Source: Nocardioides islandensis
GTDB lineage: Bacteria > Actinomycetota > Actinomycetes > Propionibacteriales > Nocardioidaceae
Assembly (NCBI RefSeq): GCF_015352455.1
Contig: NZ_JADKPN010000001.1
Location: forward strand, 1 to 64,000
Direction: 5' to 3'
DNA: 64,000 bases
This document shows positions 8,162 through 16,144 of this stretch, one piece after another. The notes under the pieces are model-generated. The model did not search any database. It was not told where the DNA came from and saw only the letters and a program-made list of their open reading frames with translations. Every line of letters starts with the position of its first letter. Within the stretch, counting starts at the first letter, position 1. Both the position numbers and the translations under genes were made by a program.

Positions 8162-8911
8162 ATGGAGCCTGAGCCGCTGAAGCCGCTGCCCGAGAACTGG
8201 TCCAAGGCGATCGCCATCGTCGCCCACCCCGACGACATGGAGTTCGGTGCCGCAGCCGCCGTCGCCAGGTGGACCGGCCAGGGCAAGGAGATCGCCTACG
8301 TGATGGTCACCAGCGGGGAGGCCGGCATCGACGGGATGGAGCCGGAGGAGTCTCGCCGCGTCCGTGAGGCCGAGCAGATCGAGTCCGGGCGGATCGTCGG
8401 CGTCGAGACCGTCGAGTTCCTCGGGCTGCCGGACGGGATCATCGAGTACGGCGTCCCGCTGCGCCGCACGCTGGCCGAGGTGATCCGCCGGCACCGCCCC
8501 GAGATCATCCTGACCGGCAACTTCCGCGACAGCTGGGGACCGGGTGCCCTCAACCAGGCCGACCACATCGCCGTCGGCCGCGCGGTTCTCGACGCCGCAC
8601 GCGACGCCGGCAACCGCTGGATCTTCAACGACCAGCTGGTCGACGGGCTCGAGCCGTGGGGCGGGGTGGAGGCGGTGTGGGCGTTCGGCTCCCCCGCGGC
8701 CGGCCATGGCGTGGACACCACCGACACGTTCGACGCCGGGGTGGCGTCGCTGGCCGCCCACGCGGCGTACATCGATGGCCTCGGCTGGGAGAACTGGGAC
8801 CCGCGCGAGTTCCTCGAGGGTTTCGGCCGGCAGACCGGCCAGCGGATGGGCGTGGCGTTCGCGACGAGTGCGGAGGTGTACTCGCTGACCTGGGGCGGGG
8901 ACGACGAGTAG
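8162..8911 (+). CDS. PIG-L (LmbE/MshB-like) zinc deacetylase
   Basis: A 249-residue N-acetylglucosaminyl deacetylase-family protein. The signature AHPDDMEFGAA (about residues 21-31) supplies the zinc His/Asp ligands and general base, and ADHIAVGRAV supplies the third ligand His. Relatives hydrolyse GlcNAc-inositol (MshB), mycothiol conjugates (Mca) or related N-acyl sugars; I cannot assign the substrate. ATG at 8162 is preceded by CATGCT six bases away, consistent with a leaderless start. A strong hairpin follows the stop. Confidence 0.85.
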   Translation: MEPEPLKPLPENWSKAIAIVAHPDDMEFGAAAAVARWTGQGKEIAYVMVTSGEAGIDGMEPEESRRVREAEQIESGRIVGVETVEFLGLPDGIIEYGVPLRRTLAEVIRRHRPEIILTGNFRDSWGPGALNQADHIAVGRAVLDAARDAGNRWIFNDQLVDGLEPWGGVEAVWAFGSPAAGHGVDTTDTFDAGVASLAAHAAYIDGLGWENWDPREFLEGFGRQTGQRMGVAFATSAEVYSLTWGGDDE

Positions 8912-8933
8912 GGGCTGAGCAGGCGCGAACGCG

Positions 8934-8965
8934 ACGACGGCGGGCCCGGAGGGGCCCGCCGTCGT
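8934..8965. terminator. bidirectional hairpin terminator between PIG-L gene and tRNA-Asn
   Basis: Arms ACGACGGCGGGCCC (8934-8947) and GGGCCCGCCGTCGT (8952-8965) pair perfectly over 14 bp around a GGAG loop. Neither side has a T-run, as is usual in GC-rich actinobacteria. It lies 22 bases past the PIG-L stop and 6 bases beyond the tRNA-Asn 3' end, so it can end both transcripts. Confidence 0.8.
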
Positions 8966-8971
8966 GTGTCG

Positions 8972-9044
<73 letters not shown>

Positions 9045-9063
9045 TCGCTGGGAAGCGGGCCAC

Positions 9064-9093
9064 AGGTTAGCAAGCGCCGCAGGCCGGTGCTAA
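9064..9093 (-). promoter_or_regulatory. promoter of tRNA-Asn
   Basis: TTAGCA (9088-9093), an 18-base spacer and TAACCT (9064-9069) on the minus strand form a sigma-A-type promoter about 20 bases before the mature tRNA. The -35 box contains the TAG stop codon of the upstream gene, so tRNA expression can be independent of the dnaG transcript. Confidence 0.55.
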
Positions 9094-9587
9094 ATGCCCG
9101 GCTCCATCAGGCCGACCTCGTCCTGGGCGGCGGCGAGGGCGGTCTCGGCGGCCAGCCGGACGGTGGGGTCGTCGGGGTCGATGCCCTCGTCGTACTCGTA
9201 GATCCACCGCACGGCTCGCTCGCCCCCGGCCGCCCGCCGGGCGATGACGCGGACGCCGCGGCGACCCTCGATCGGGACGTGCCGGACGAGCAGCACGCTC
9301 GCCGTGACCCGCTCGCGGACCAGCTCGAGGAGGCGGCGGGGCTCGGCGATCGCGTAGCGGTGCTCGGCGCGCGGCTCTCCCCAGTGGCCGACCTCGACCA
9401 CCCGGAACTCCTCGGTGTCGCGGTCCCAGTCGGCGGCCTCGACGTCCTCCCAGGCGAGCCGCGTGCCGGGGAGGTACAGCGCCTCGCGCGTGCCGGCCAG
9501 CACCTCGCCGGTGGTCGCCTCGGTCCACGCCAGCACGCGCTCGCCTGGGGCCACCTCGACGGCGGGCCGCCTGCCGAGACCCCTCAC
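9090..9587 (-). CDS. conserved actinobacterial protein encoded downstream of dnaG
   Basis: A 165-residue cytoplasmic protein without transmembrane segments. Beta-rich N-terminal sequence (EVLAGTREALYLPGTRLAWEDVEAADWDRD split across strands) resembles PH-like folds seen in actinobacterial proteins of unknown function; the C-terminal half is basic then acidic (YEYDEGIDPDDP). The GTG start at 9587 overlaps the dnaG stop as GTGA, so translation is coupled to primase. The link with dnaG is suggestive, but no function is recognised. Confidence 0.75.
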   Translation of the reverse strand: MRGLGRRPAVEVAPGERVLAWTEATTGEVLAGTREALYLPGTRLAWEDVEAADWDRDTEEFRVVEVGHWGEPRAEHRYAIAEPRRLLELVRERVTASVLLVRHVPIEGRRGVRVIARRAAGGERAVRWIYEYDEGIDPDDPTVRLAAETALAAAQDEVGLMEPGI

Positions 9588-11461
9588 TGCGTGCCCATCG
9601 CGAGCTCGCGGAGGGTACGGCGGTGCTGCTCGAGGGCGACGAGCTCGCCGAACATCCGGTTGTACTCGGTGGCCTGGTCGACCGGGTTCGTGCGCTGGAG
9701 GCGGGACTTCACCTCGGCGATTCGGCGCAGCGCGGTCAGCTCCTGGAGCCGGTAGACGTGGGCGGCGACGAACGCCGCGTCGGGCTCCTTGGCCGTCTTC
9801 AGCGGCTCCACGCCGAGGGCGCTGACCGCCGCTTGCACGACGGGGTCGGCCGCGTCGGCCCGGATCCGGCCGGCCCAGCCCGCGTCGGCCGCGGCGGGAC
9901 CGCCGTTCTTCTCGATGAGCTCCCACACCGATCGCAGCGTGGGGTGCGTGAAGTCGTTGGCCCCGACGTCGGCGGCCGTGCGGCCGACCGCGCTCGGGTG
10001 CTGGAGCACGAGCTTGAGGGTCTCCCGCTCGAGCGCGAACCGCGGCTCACGGGGGTCCGGCAGCGCGGGCCGCTCCGGGCGCTCGGCCACCTCGACCGTC
10101 GCGCGCTCGTCGGGCCGCGGGTCGGGACGCCGGTTGGCTGCGCGGCGTACCTCCTCGCGGGCCTGCTCGATGTCCACCCCGACCATGCCGGCCAGCTCGC
10201 GCGAGAAGGCCTCGACCTTGGACTTGTCGCGGATCGAGGAGACCAGGCGGGCGCCCTCACGGACGGCGTCGACGCGACCGTCGGCGCGGTCGAGGTCGTA
10301 CTTGCCGACGACGTTGCCGAGCACGAAGCGGTAGAGCGGCACGCGCCGGGCGATCAGCTCGCGCACGGCCGCGTCGCCGTGCTGGATGCGCACGTCACAC
10401 GGGTCGAGGCCGTTGGGCTCGACGGCGACGTAGGTCTGGGACACGAAGTTCTGGTCGCCCGCGAATGCGCGCAGGGCGGCCTTCTGGCCGGCCGCGTCGC
10501 CGTCGAAGGTGAAGATCACCTCGCCGCGGAAGTCCTCGTGGTCGTGCAGGAAGCGGCGCAGCACCCGGGCGTGGTCGTCTCCGAACGACGTGCCGCACGT
10601 CGCCACCGCCGTCGGCACGCCGGCCAGGTGGCAGGCCATCACGTCGGTGTAGCCCTCGACCACCACCGCCTGCGACGTGCGGGCCATGTCGCGCCGGGCC
10701 AGGTCGATGCCGTAGAGCACCTGGCTCTTCTTGTAGAGCGGCGTGTCGGAGGTGTTGAGGTACTTCGCCTCGATCTTGTCGTCGTCGAAGATCCGCCGCG
10801 CGCCGAACCCGATGGTGTCGCCGCTGGCGTCGCGGATCGGCCACAGCAGGCGACCGCGGAACCGGTCGTACGCCGACCGGCCCATCGCGATGAGCCCTGC
10901 GGCGACGCTCTCCTCGTCCTTGAAGCCCTTCTGGCGCAGGTGCCGGACCAGGGCCTCGCCGTCGCGCGGCGCGAACCCGATCCCGAACTGCTCGGCGGCG
11001 GCCTGGTCGAACCCGCGCTGGCCGAGGAACTGCCGCGCGACGATCGCCTCCGGCGTCGCCAGCTGCTCGGCGTAGTAGACCTGCGCGACCTTGTTGGCCT
11101 CGATCAGCCGGCCGCGCTGGGGACCGCGGGGCCGGTCGTCGCGGGCGTCGTCGCCGTCCTCGCGCCGCAGGGTCACGCCGTACTTGTCCGCGAGCCGTTC
11201 GACGGTCTCGGTGAACGACAGCCCGTCGACCTTCATGAGGAAGGAGATGACGTCGCCGCTCTCCTGGCAGCCGAAGCAGTGGTAGAACCCGCGGGCCGGC
11301 GTGACGTGGAACGACGGGGACTTCTCGTCGTGGAACGGGCAGAGGCCCTTGAGCGAGCCGCCACCGGCCTTCCGGAGCGTGACGTAGCCGGACACGATGT
11401 CGTCGATGTGCGCCTTGTCGCGCACTTCCGCGATGTCCTCCTCACGGATCCGACCGGCCAC
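9584..11461 (-). CDS. dnaG: DNA primase
   Basis: Synthesises RNA primers at the replication fork; 625 residues, full length. The N-terminal CHC2 zinc domain has Cys41, His44, Cys62 and Cys65 (CPFHDEKSPSF and HCFGCQ). The catalytic core includes the TOPRIM motif VVEGYTDVMACH and the acidic FTFDGDAAG. The C-terminal helicase-interacting domain is about residues 475-625. The start is GTG without a ribosome site, but a TAGACT -10 box (11468-11473) lies exactly six bases upstream, so the mRNA is probably leaderless. The dgt-dnaG neighbourhood is as in other actinobacteria. Confidence 0.97.
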   Translation of the reverse strand: MAGRIREEDIAEVRDKAHIDDIVSGYVTLRKAGGGSLKGLCPFHDEKSPSFHVTPARGFYHCFGCQESGDVISFLMKVDGLSFTETVERLADKYGVTLRREDGDDARDDRPRGPQRGRLIEANKVAQVYYAEQLATPEAIVARQFLGQRGFDQAAAEQFGIGFAPRDGEALVRHLRQKGFKDEESVAAGLIAMGRSAYDRFRGRLLWPIRDASGDTIGFGARRIFDDDKIEAKYLNTSDTPLYKKSQVLYGIDLARRDMARTSQAVVVEGYTDVMACHLAGVPTAVATCGTSFGDDHARVLRRFLHDHEDFRGEVIFTFDGDAAGQKAALRAFAGDQNFVSQTYVAVEPNGLDPCDVRIQHGDAAVRELIARRVPLYRFVLGNVVGKYDLDRADGRVDAVREGARLVSSIRDKSKVEAFSRELAGMVGVDIEQAREEVRRAANRRPDPRPDERATVEVAERPERPALPDPREPRFALERETLKLVLQHPSAVGRTAADVGANDFTHPTLRSVWELIEKNGGPAAADAGWAGRIRADAADPVVQAAVSALGVEPLKTAKEPDAAFVAAHVYRLQELTALRRIAEVKSRLQRTNPVDQATEYNRMFGELVALEQHRRTLRELAMGTQ

Positions 11462-11588
11462 GCGCGGAGTCTATGCCGCACCCCCGTGGCACCTACTGGG
11501 CCTGTGGAGGGCGGACGCACCCGTGCGGGTGGTTCGGGGAGCGAGGCAGGATGGAGAGGATGGATCACTCGGGATCGAGGAGGAACCC

Positions 11589-11921
11589 ATGAAGAAGCTG
11601 TTGCTGCTGGTCGCCTTCGCCGCCGGCTACGTGCTGGGCGCGAAGGCCGGACGCCAGCGCTACGAGCAGATCATGAACGCCGCGAACCGGGTCAAGGACG
11701 ACCCGCACGTCCGCTCCGCCGCGTCGACGGTGGCCGAGACGGCCAAGGAGCAGGCACCGGTCGCCGCCCACAAGGTGGCAGCCGCCGCGTCGACGGCCGC
11801 CTCCGCCGTCGCGGACCGCTCGCCGTTCGGCACGTCCCACGAGGACGAGCTCCGGGAGCAGCTCAACCCCGAGAGCACCGCGCTCCAGGACGACCCGTAC
11901 CCGAAGGGCGACCTGCCCTAG
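11589..11921 (+). CDS. short YtxH-like membrane-associated protein
   Basis: 110 residues. After MKK comes a hydrophobic helix (LLLLVAFAAGYVLGAKAG) followed by a long Ala-rich, charged amphipathic region (about 25-85) and a polar tail. The GxxxGAxxGR pattern after the helix is typical of YtxH-like general stress proteins. ATG has GGAGGA six bases upstream. The TAG stop overlaps the dgt stop by two bases on the other strand. Function unknown; cell-envelope association is inferred. Confidence 0.78.
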   Translation: MKKLLLLVAFAAGYVLGAKAGRQRYEQIMNAANRVKDDPHVRSAASTVAETAKEQAPVAAHKVAAAASTAASAVADRSPFGTSHEDELREQLNPESTALQDDPYPKGDLP

Positions 11922-13147
11922 CCGCTCGCGAGGCGGGCGTGCCAGGTCACCGCGCTGGCGTCGGTGAGCGACGCGACCTGGTCCACGACCGCGCGGCGGC
12001 GGCCGGCGTCGTCGGGCGCCGCCTTCCAGTCGTCGGCGAACGGCGTGTCCAGCGCGTCCGGCCCCCGGTCCTCGAGGCCGGCCACGAGCTCGGCCAGCAG
12101 CTCCCGCTGGAGCGACATGACCTCCACGCGGTCGTCGGCCCGCATCACGTAGTGCGCGGCGATCCCCTTGAGCACCGCGATCTCGTGCCCCGTCGTGGCG
12201 GGGACGGCGAGGTCCGCGGCGTACCTGACGAAGGGACCGTCGCCGGCTGAGTACGTCGCGTCCTGCACCGCGCCGCAGAAACGGCCGATGAGGTCGCTGG
12301 TGAGGTTCTTCAGGGAGGCCAGGTGGCGGCGCGAGCCGTCGTACGCCGCGTCCGGCCAGCCCTCGACCGCCCGCAGCCCGGCCAGGGCCTCGTCGAGCTC
12401 GGGGTCGGTGGCATCGGGCAGGTACCACTCCCGCACGGTCGCCCAGACGGCCTCGCGGTCCAGTGCGTGCAGGTCGATGCGTCCGGCGACCACGCCGTCC
12501 TCCACGTCGTGGACCGAGTACGCGACGTCGTCGGCCAGGTCCATCACCTGTGCCTCGAGGCAGCGGCGCCGGCCCTCGGCCGGGGCGCGGACCCAGTCGA
12601 AGACGGGGCGGTCGTCGTCGTAAACGCCGAACTTGTGCGTGTCGGCGTCGGCCAACGACCAGGGGTACTTCGTGCAGGCGTCGAGCGTGGCCCGGGTGAG
12701 GTTCAGTCCGACGGAACCGTCGGGTCCGAACGTCTTGGCCTCGAGCCGGGTGAGCAGCCGGAAGGTCTGGGCGTTGCCCTCGAACCCGCCGCACGCCTGC
12801 GCGAACTCGGCCAGCACCCGCTCGCCGTTGTGGCCGAACGGCGGGTGGCCCAGGTCGTGGGCGAGCGCCGCCGTCTCCACGATGTCCGGTTCGCAGCCGA
12901 GCGCGCGCGAGAGGTCCCGGGCGACCTGGGCGACCTCCAGGCTGTGGGTCAGCCGGTTGCGCACGAAGTCGTCGCTCTGCGGGCCGACCACCTGCGTCTT
13001 GGCCGCCAGCCGCCGCGAGGACGCCGCGTGCACCACCCGCGCCCGGTCGCGCTCGAACGGCGTGCGCTCGGGAGCGACGACCCGCTTGGGCGGCTCGGCG
13101 ACGTACCGCTCATGGTCGGCGGCGGCGTACAGAGTCATCCCCTTCAT
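11918..13147 (-). CDS. dgt: dGTP triphosphohydrolase-like HD-domain protein
   Basis: HD-superfamily phosphohydrolase that cleaves dNTPs to nucleoside and triphosphate; 409 residues, as in the short Dgt-like group. The metal site is seen as HSLEVAQVAR (first His), AHDLGHPPFGHNGE (HD pair) and a downstream Asp near DLADDVAYSVHD. ATG at 13147 is followed by a second ATG three codons later; either could serve. A TAGGGT box lies nine bases upstream. It converges with the YtxH-like gene and sits upstream of dnaG on the same strand. Confidence 0.9.
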   Translation of the reverse strand: MKGMTLYAAADHERYVAEPPKRVVAPERTPFERDRARVVHAASSRRLAAKTQVVGPQSDDFVRNRLTHSLEVAQVARDLSRALGCEPDIVETAALAHDLGHPPFGHNGERVLAEFAQACGGFEGNAQTFRLLTRLEAKTFGPDGSVGLNLTRATLDACTKYPWSLADADTHKFGVYDDDRPVFDWVRAPAEGRRRCLEAQVMDLADDVAYSVHDVEDGVVAGRIDLHALDREAVWATVREWYLPDATDPELDEALAGLRAVEGWPDAAYDGSRRHLASLKNLTSDLIGRFCGAVQDATYSAGDGPFVRYAADLAVPATTGHEIAVLKGIAAHYVMRADDRVEVMSLQRELLAELVAGLEDRGPDALDTPFADDWKAAPDDAGRRRAVVDQVASLTDASAVTWHARLASG

Positions 13148-13166
13148 TGTGGGGCGACCCTAGAGG

Positions 13167-14090
13167 TCAGTAGACGCTGACGTGCACGTGGTCGTCGTGG
13201 TTGGCCGTGGCCGATCCGCGGCTCGCGAACAGCCGCCAGCCCTCGGCCGCGCGCACCGGCGTCCAGATGTGCTGGCGCCAGAGGATGTCGTAGATGTGCA
13301 GCTCGGAGGCATGCGCGCGGAGGAAGTCCGCGATCGCGGTACCGAGCACGACGTCGCTGGTCATGATGTCGAGCGCGCGGCCCGACGAGTGCTCGCCGTG
13401 GTTGTCCCACCCGCCGTACGTCGTGATCTGCGGGAAGGCGTGGCACACGGACCGGTAGACGTAGACGGCGTTGGAGGTGAGGCCGTTCTCGACGCTCGGG
13501 TCCGGGCACGGCGCCATCGAGAGGCCGGCGCCGACGCCCAGAGGCTTGTCCTGGCTGAGGTACCCGTCGGTGACCCACCGGCTCTTGCCGTCGACCACGA
13601 TCTCGACGCGGTCGCCGGCCTTGCGGCCGGTGACGAGCACCTGCCGCGACGCGGCGACCTCGCCGACCTGGACGGCGCCGTCGCCGGACTCCGTCCAGAG
13701 GTTGAGGGGAGCCGTGGTCCAGAGCTTGTCGCCGTTCTTCAGGGCCCGGCTGACCGCCTCGGCGGTGGCGGCCAGGGCGCCGTCGGCGCGGGCCTCCTTG
13801 ACGAGGGCCTTCTTGTCACGCTGGGTCGTGGCCCGGGAGGCGGAGCGCGAGACGACGAAGCGGTCCGAGGCGTCGGCGGAGGCCGTGGCCGAGAACGGCG
13901 TGCTCACGTCGGCGGCCACCAGACCCGCGGTCATGGGGGTGGCGGACAGCACGCCGAAGGCGACGACGGAGCCGGTCGCGGTCAGGGCGATGCCGGCGGA
14001 GACCTTCTTGCCGGTGGAGATCCTGGTGCTCGTGAAGCGGGCGAAGAGGGCGCGGGCATCGGTGTCCCGCTTGTGGCGATGCTCTGCCAC
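13167..14090 (-). CDS. secreted SH3-like / M15-type (VanY-like) cell-wall protein
   Basis: 307 residues from the GTG at 14090, which has AAAGGA eight bases upstream; a TTG at 14135 is in frame but lacks a ribosome site. An N-terminal basic region precedes a hydrophobic segment (VSAGIALTATGSVVAFGVL) that acts as signal or anchor. A bacterial-SH3-like domain (about 120-190) is followed by a C-terminal domain with HSSGRALDIM and HDDHVHVSVY, the His/Asp zinc pattern of M15-type peptidases. It probably binds or trims peptidoglycan. No c-di-AMP riboswitch is recognisable in its 5' region. Confidence 0.78.
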   Translation of the reverse strand: MAEHRHKRDTDARALFARFTSTRISTGKKVSAGIALTATGSVVAFGVLSATPMTAGLVAADVSTPFSATASADASDRFVVSRSASRATTQRDKKALVKEARADGALAATAEAVSRALKNGDKLWTTAPLNLWTESGDGAVQVGEVAASRQVLVTGRKAGDRVEIVVDGKSRWVTDGYLSQDKPLGVGAGLSMAPCPDPSVENGLTSNAVYVYRSVCHAFPQITTYGGWDNHGEHSSGRALDIMTSDVVLGTAIADFLRAHASELHIYDILWRQHIWTPVRAAEGWRLFASRGSATANHDDHVHVSVY

Positions 14091-14280
14091 AGCGCTGATC
14101 CTTTGCTGGTAGACGTCAGGGGGACGAGTCCGCAACCCCGCGAGAAGCTAGTTGATAACGAAACGGACACGAAGCCGCGAGTCAAGCACACATCTCAGGG
14201 GGTGTCTCAATCTCGACCCCTTTCGGTGACAATGATCCCGGTCACGTCGGGCCGGTGCACGACTGGCGTCAATTCGACAT

Positions 14281-14304
14281 TGTCATGATGTCAGATTGAT
14301 GTCA
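14281..14304 (+). promoter_or_regulatory. three TGTCA direct repeats before the ABC exporter
   Basis: TGTCA occurs at 14281-14285, 14289-14293 and 14300-14304, within 35 bases of the ABC gene start; two copies lie in the longer repeat GATGTCAGA. A CAGAGT box six bases before the ATG could be the -10, so bound protein would overlap the promoter. No regulator is encoded next door. The 224-base gap 14091-14314 otherwise holds only divergent promoter sequence. Confidence 0.35.
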
Positions 14305-14314
14305 GAGTGACCGC

Positions 14315-16144
14315 ATGACGTCGCAGATCTCGGCCCGGCTCGCCCGCCTCCGGCGAGGCTATTCCCTGCTGCTGCGGCTGCTCTGGGCCTGCTCGCCCGC
14401 CTGGACCGTCGCGGGCGTGGTGACGTCACTCCTGCAGGCCGTGGCCGCGATCGGCGTGATGATCGGCTCCGGGCGCCTGCTGCAGAGCCTGGTCGACGGC
14501 GACCTCGACCGCCTGTGGCTGACGGTCACGCTGGTCTCGCTGCTCGTCCAGCCCGTGGCCACCGCGGCGATCGACGTGGTCGGCAGCGTGGAGCAGGGCC
14601 GCGCCACGCCTCTGCTGCTCGAGCGCGTCGCGACCCTCGCCTCGCGCCCGCACGGCATCGAGCACCTCGAGGACGCCGACGTCCGCCAGTCGATCGACGC
14701 GGCGATCGAGGAGATCAACCAGCAGTACTTCCTCGGCGTCCAGTCGACCTGGCAGGTCCTGGGCTACCGGCTCTGGGGCCTGGCCGCCCTGGGCGTGCTC
14801 GCTGCCTGGTCGTGGTGGGTGGCGCTGCTGGCGCTGGCCGGCACGTCCCTGCTCAACCTGACCTGGTCGGCGTACTCCCAGCAGATCTTCGAGGACATCT
14901 TCCGCGACCGGACGAGGCGTCGCTCGACGTGGTACCGCAACCTGCTCGTCGACCACGAGAGCGCCAAGGAGATCAGGCTGTTCGGGCTGACCGACTTCGG
15001 GCTGGCGCGGATGACCGCGACCTGGCGCGAGGCCATGGTCGTGATCTGGGAGGGACGCCGGCTCAAGCGGCGGCCGATCTGGTTCGCCCTCGTGCTCATG
15101 TTCGCGGCGTACGCCGTCGCGCTGTCCGCCCTCGCTCACGACGCGTGGGTCGGCGCGATCTCCACGGCCGTGCTGCTGTCCTCGGCCCAGGCGCTGGTGC
15201 AGCTGGAGGGTCTCGGGATGCTGGGCGACAACCAGACGATGGTCAACCGGCAGATGGCGCTGCTGCTGGACCTCGACGACCTGGACGCGCGGCTGCCGGC
15301 CTCGACCCCGGCGTCGGACGGCGTCGGGCACGGGGCGGCCGCGGTCAGCCTGCGCGGCGTGCGGTTCACCTACCCGGGCCGGACCGAGCCGACGTTCGAC
15401 GGGCTGGACCTGGACATCGCGCCGGGCAGCAGCGTGGCGGTGGTCGGCGCCAACGGGGCGGGCAAGTCGACCCTGATCAAGCTGCTCTGCGGGCTGCACC
15501 GGCCGGAGTCCGGCACGGTGCTGGTCGACGGCGGGGACCCCGGGGTCGACGACCGGCTGCGGCGGCGGGTGGCGGTCATCTTCCAGGAGTTCGTGAGGTA
15601 CCAGCTCCCGCTGCGCGACAACGTCGCCCTCGCCCTGCTCGCTGACCGGCTCGACGGCTCGCGCGGCCCCGACGTCGAGGCGGCGGCGGCGCGCGCCCTG
15701 CACGACGCCGTCGGCGACCCGGTGCTGCGCCGGGTGGGCTCGTGGGACCGCGTGCTGTCGGCGGAGTACGACGGCGGCACCGACCTCTCCGGAGGCCAGT
15801 GGCAGCGGGTGGCGCTGGCCCGCGCCCTCGCCGCCGTGGACGCCGGGGCCGGCGTGCTGGTGCTGGACGAGCCGACCGCCGCGCTCGACGTGCGGGCCGA
15901 GGCCGAGCTCTTCGACAGCTTCCTGGAGGTCACCCGCGGGATGACGACGATCCTGGTCAGCCACCGCCTGTCCAGCGTCCGGCACGCCGAGCGGATCGTC
16001 GTGCTCGACCACGGCCGCATCGTGGAGGACGGCACGCACGAGGAGCTGGTCGCGCACGGCGGCAGGTACGCCCGGATGTTCGCGCTCCAGGCCGAGCGGT
16101 TCGCGATGGCCGGCGCCGGCGCGTCCGAGGAGGCGGCGTCGTGA
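14315..16144 (+). CDS. ABC transporter, fused permease/ATPase (first subunit)
   Basis: 609 residues: a six-helix exporter domain (about 1-330) followed by an ATPase with Walker A GANGAGKST, signature LSGGQWQR, Walker B VLVLDEPTAALD and the switch His in SHRLSS. The stop overlaps the start of the next, similar gene as GTGA, so the products probably form a heterodimeric exporter. The substrate is not evident. Three TGTCA repeats lie just upstream. It diverges from the secreted M15-like gene. Confidence 0.9.
   Translation: MTSQISARLARLRRGYSLLLRLLWACSPAWTVAGVVTSLLQAVAAIGVMIGSGRLLQSLVDGDLDRLWLTVTLVSLLVQPVATAAIDVVGSVEQGRATPLLLERVATLASRPHGIEHLEDADVRQSIDAAIEEINQQYFLGVQSTWQVLGYRLWGLAALGVLAAWSWWVALLALAGTSLLNLTWSAYSQQIFEDIFRDRTRRRSTWYRNLLVDHESAKEIRLFGLTDFGLARMTATWREAMVVIWEGRRLKRRPIWFALVLMFAAYAVALSALAHDAWVGAISTAVLLSSAQALVQLEGLGMLGDNQTMVNRQMALLLDLDDLDARLPASTPASDGVGHGAAAVSLRGVRFTYPGRTEPTFDGLDLDIAPGSSVAVVGANGAGKSTLIKLLCGLHRPESGTVLVDGGDPGVDDRLRRRVAVIFQEFVRYQLPLRDNVALALLADRLDGSRGPDVEAAAARALHDAVGDPVLRRVGSWDRVLSAEYDGGTDLSGGQWQRVALARALAAVDAGAGVLVLDEPTAALDVRAEAELFDSFLEVTRGMTTILVSHRLSSVRHAERIVVLDHGRIVEDGTHEELVAHGGRYARMFALQAERFAMAGAGASEEAAS

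Noticed and set aside
9623..12250. Very long open frame on the plus strand antisense to dnaG and dgt
   Set aside because: It has low-complexity, Arg/Val/His-rich translation typical of the antisense of GC-rich genes, while dnaG and dgt on the minus strand have complete catalytic motifs.
13167..14314. c-di-AMP riboswitch before the secreted M15-like gene
   Set aside because: The upstream sequence lacks a recognisable ydaO-type core. A TTGACT -35-like box near 14187 has no well-spaced -10.
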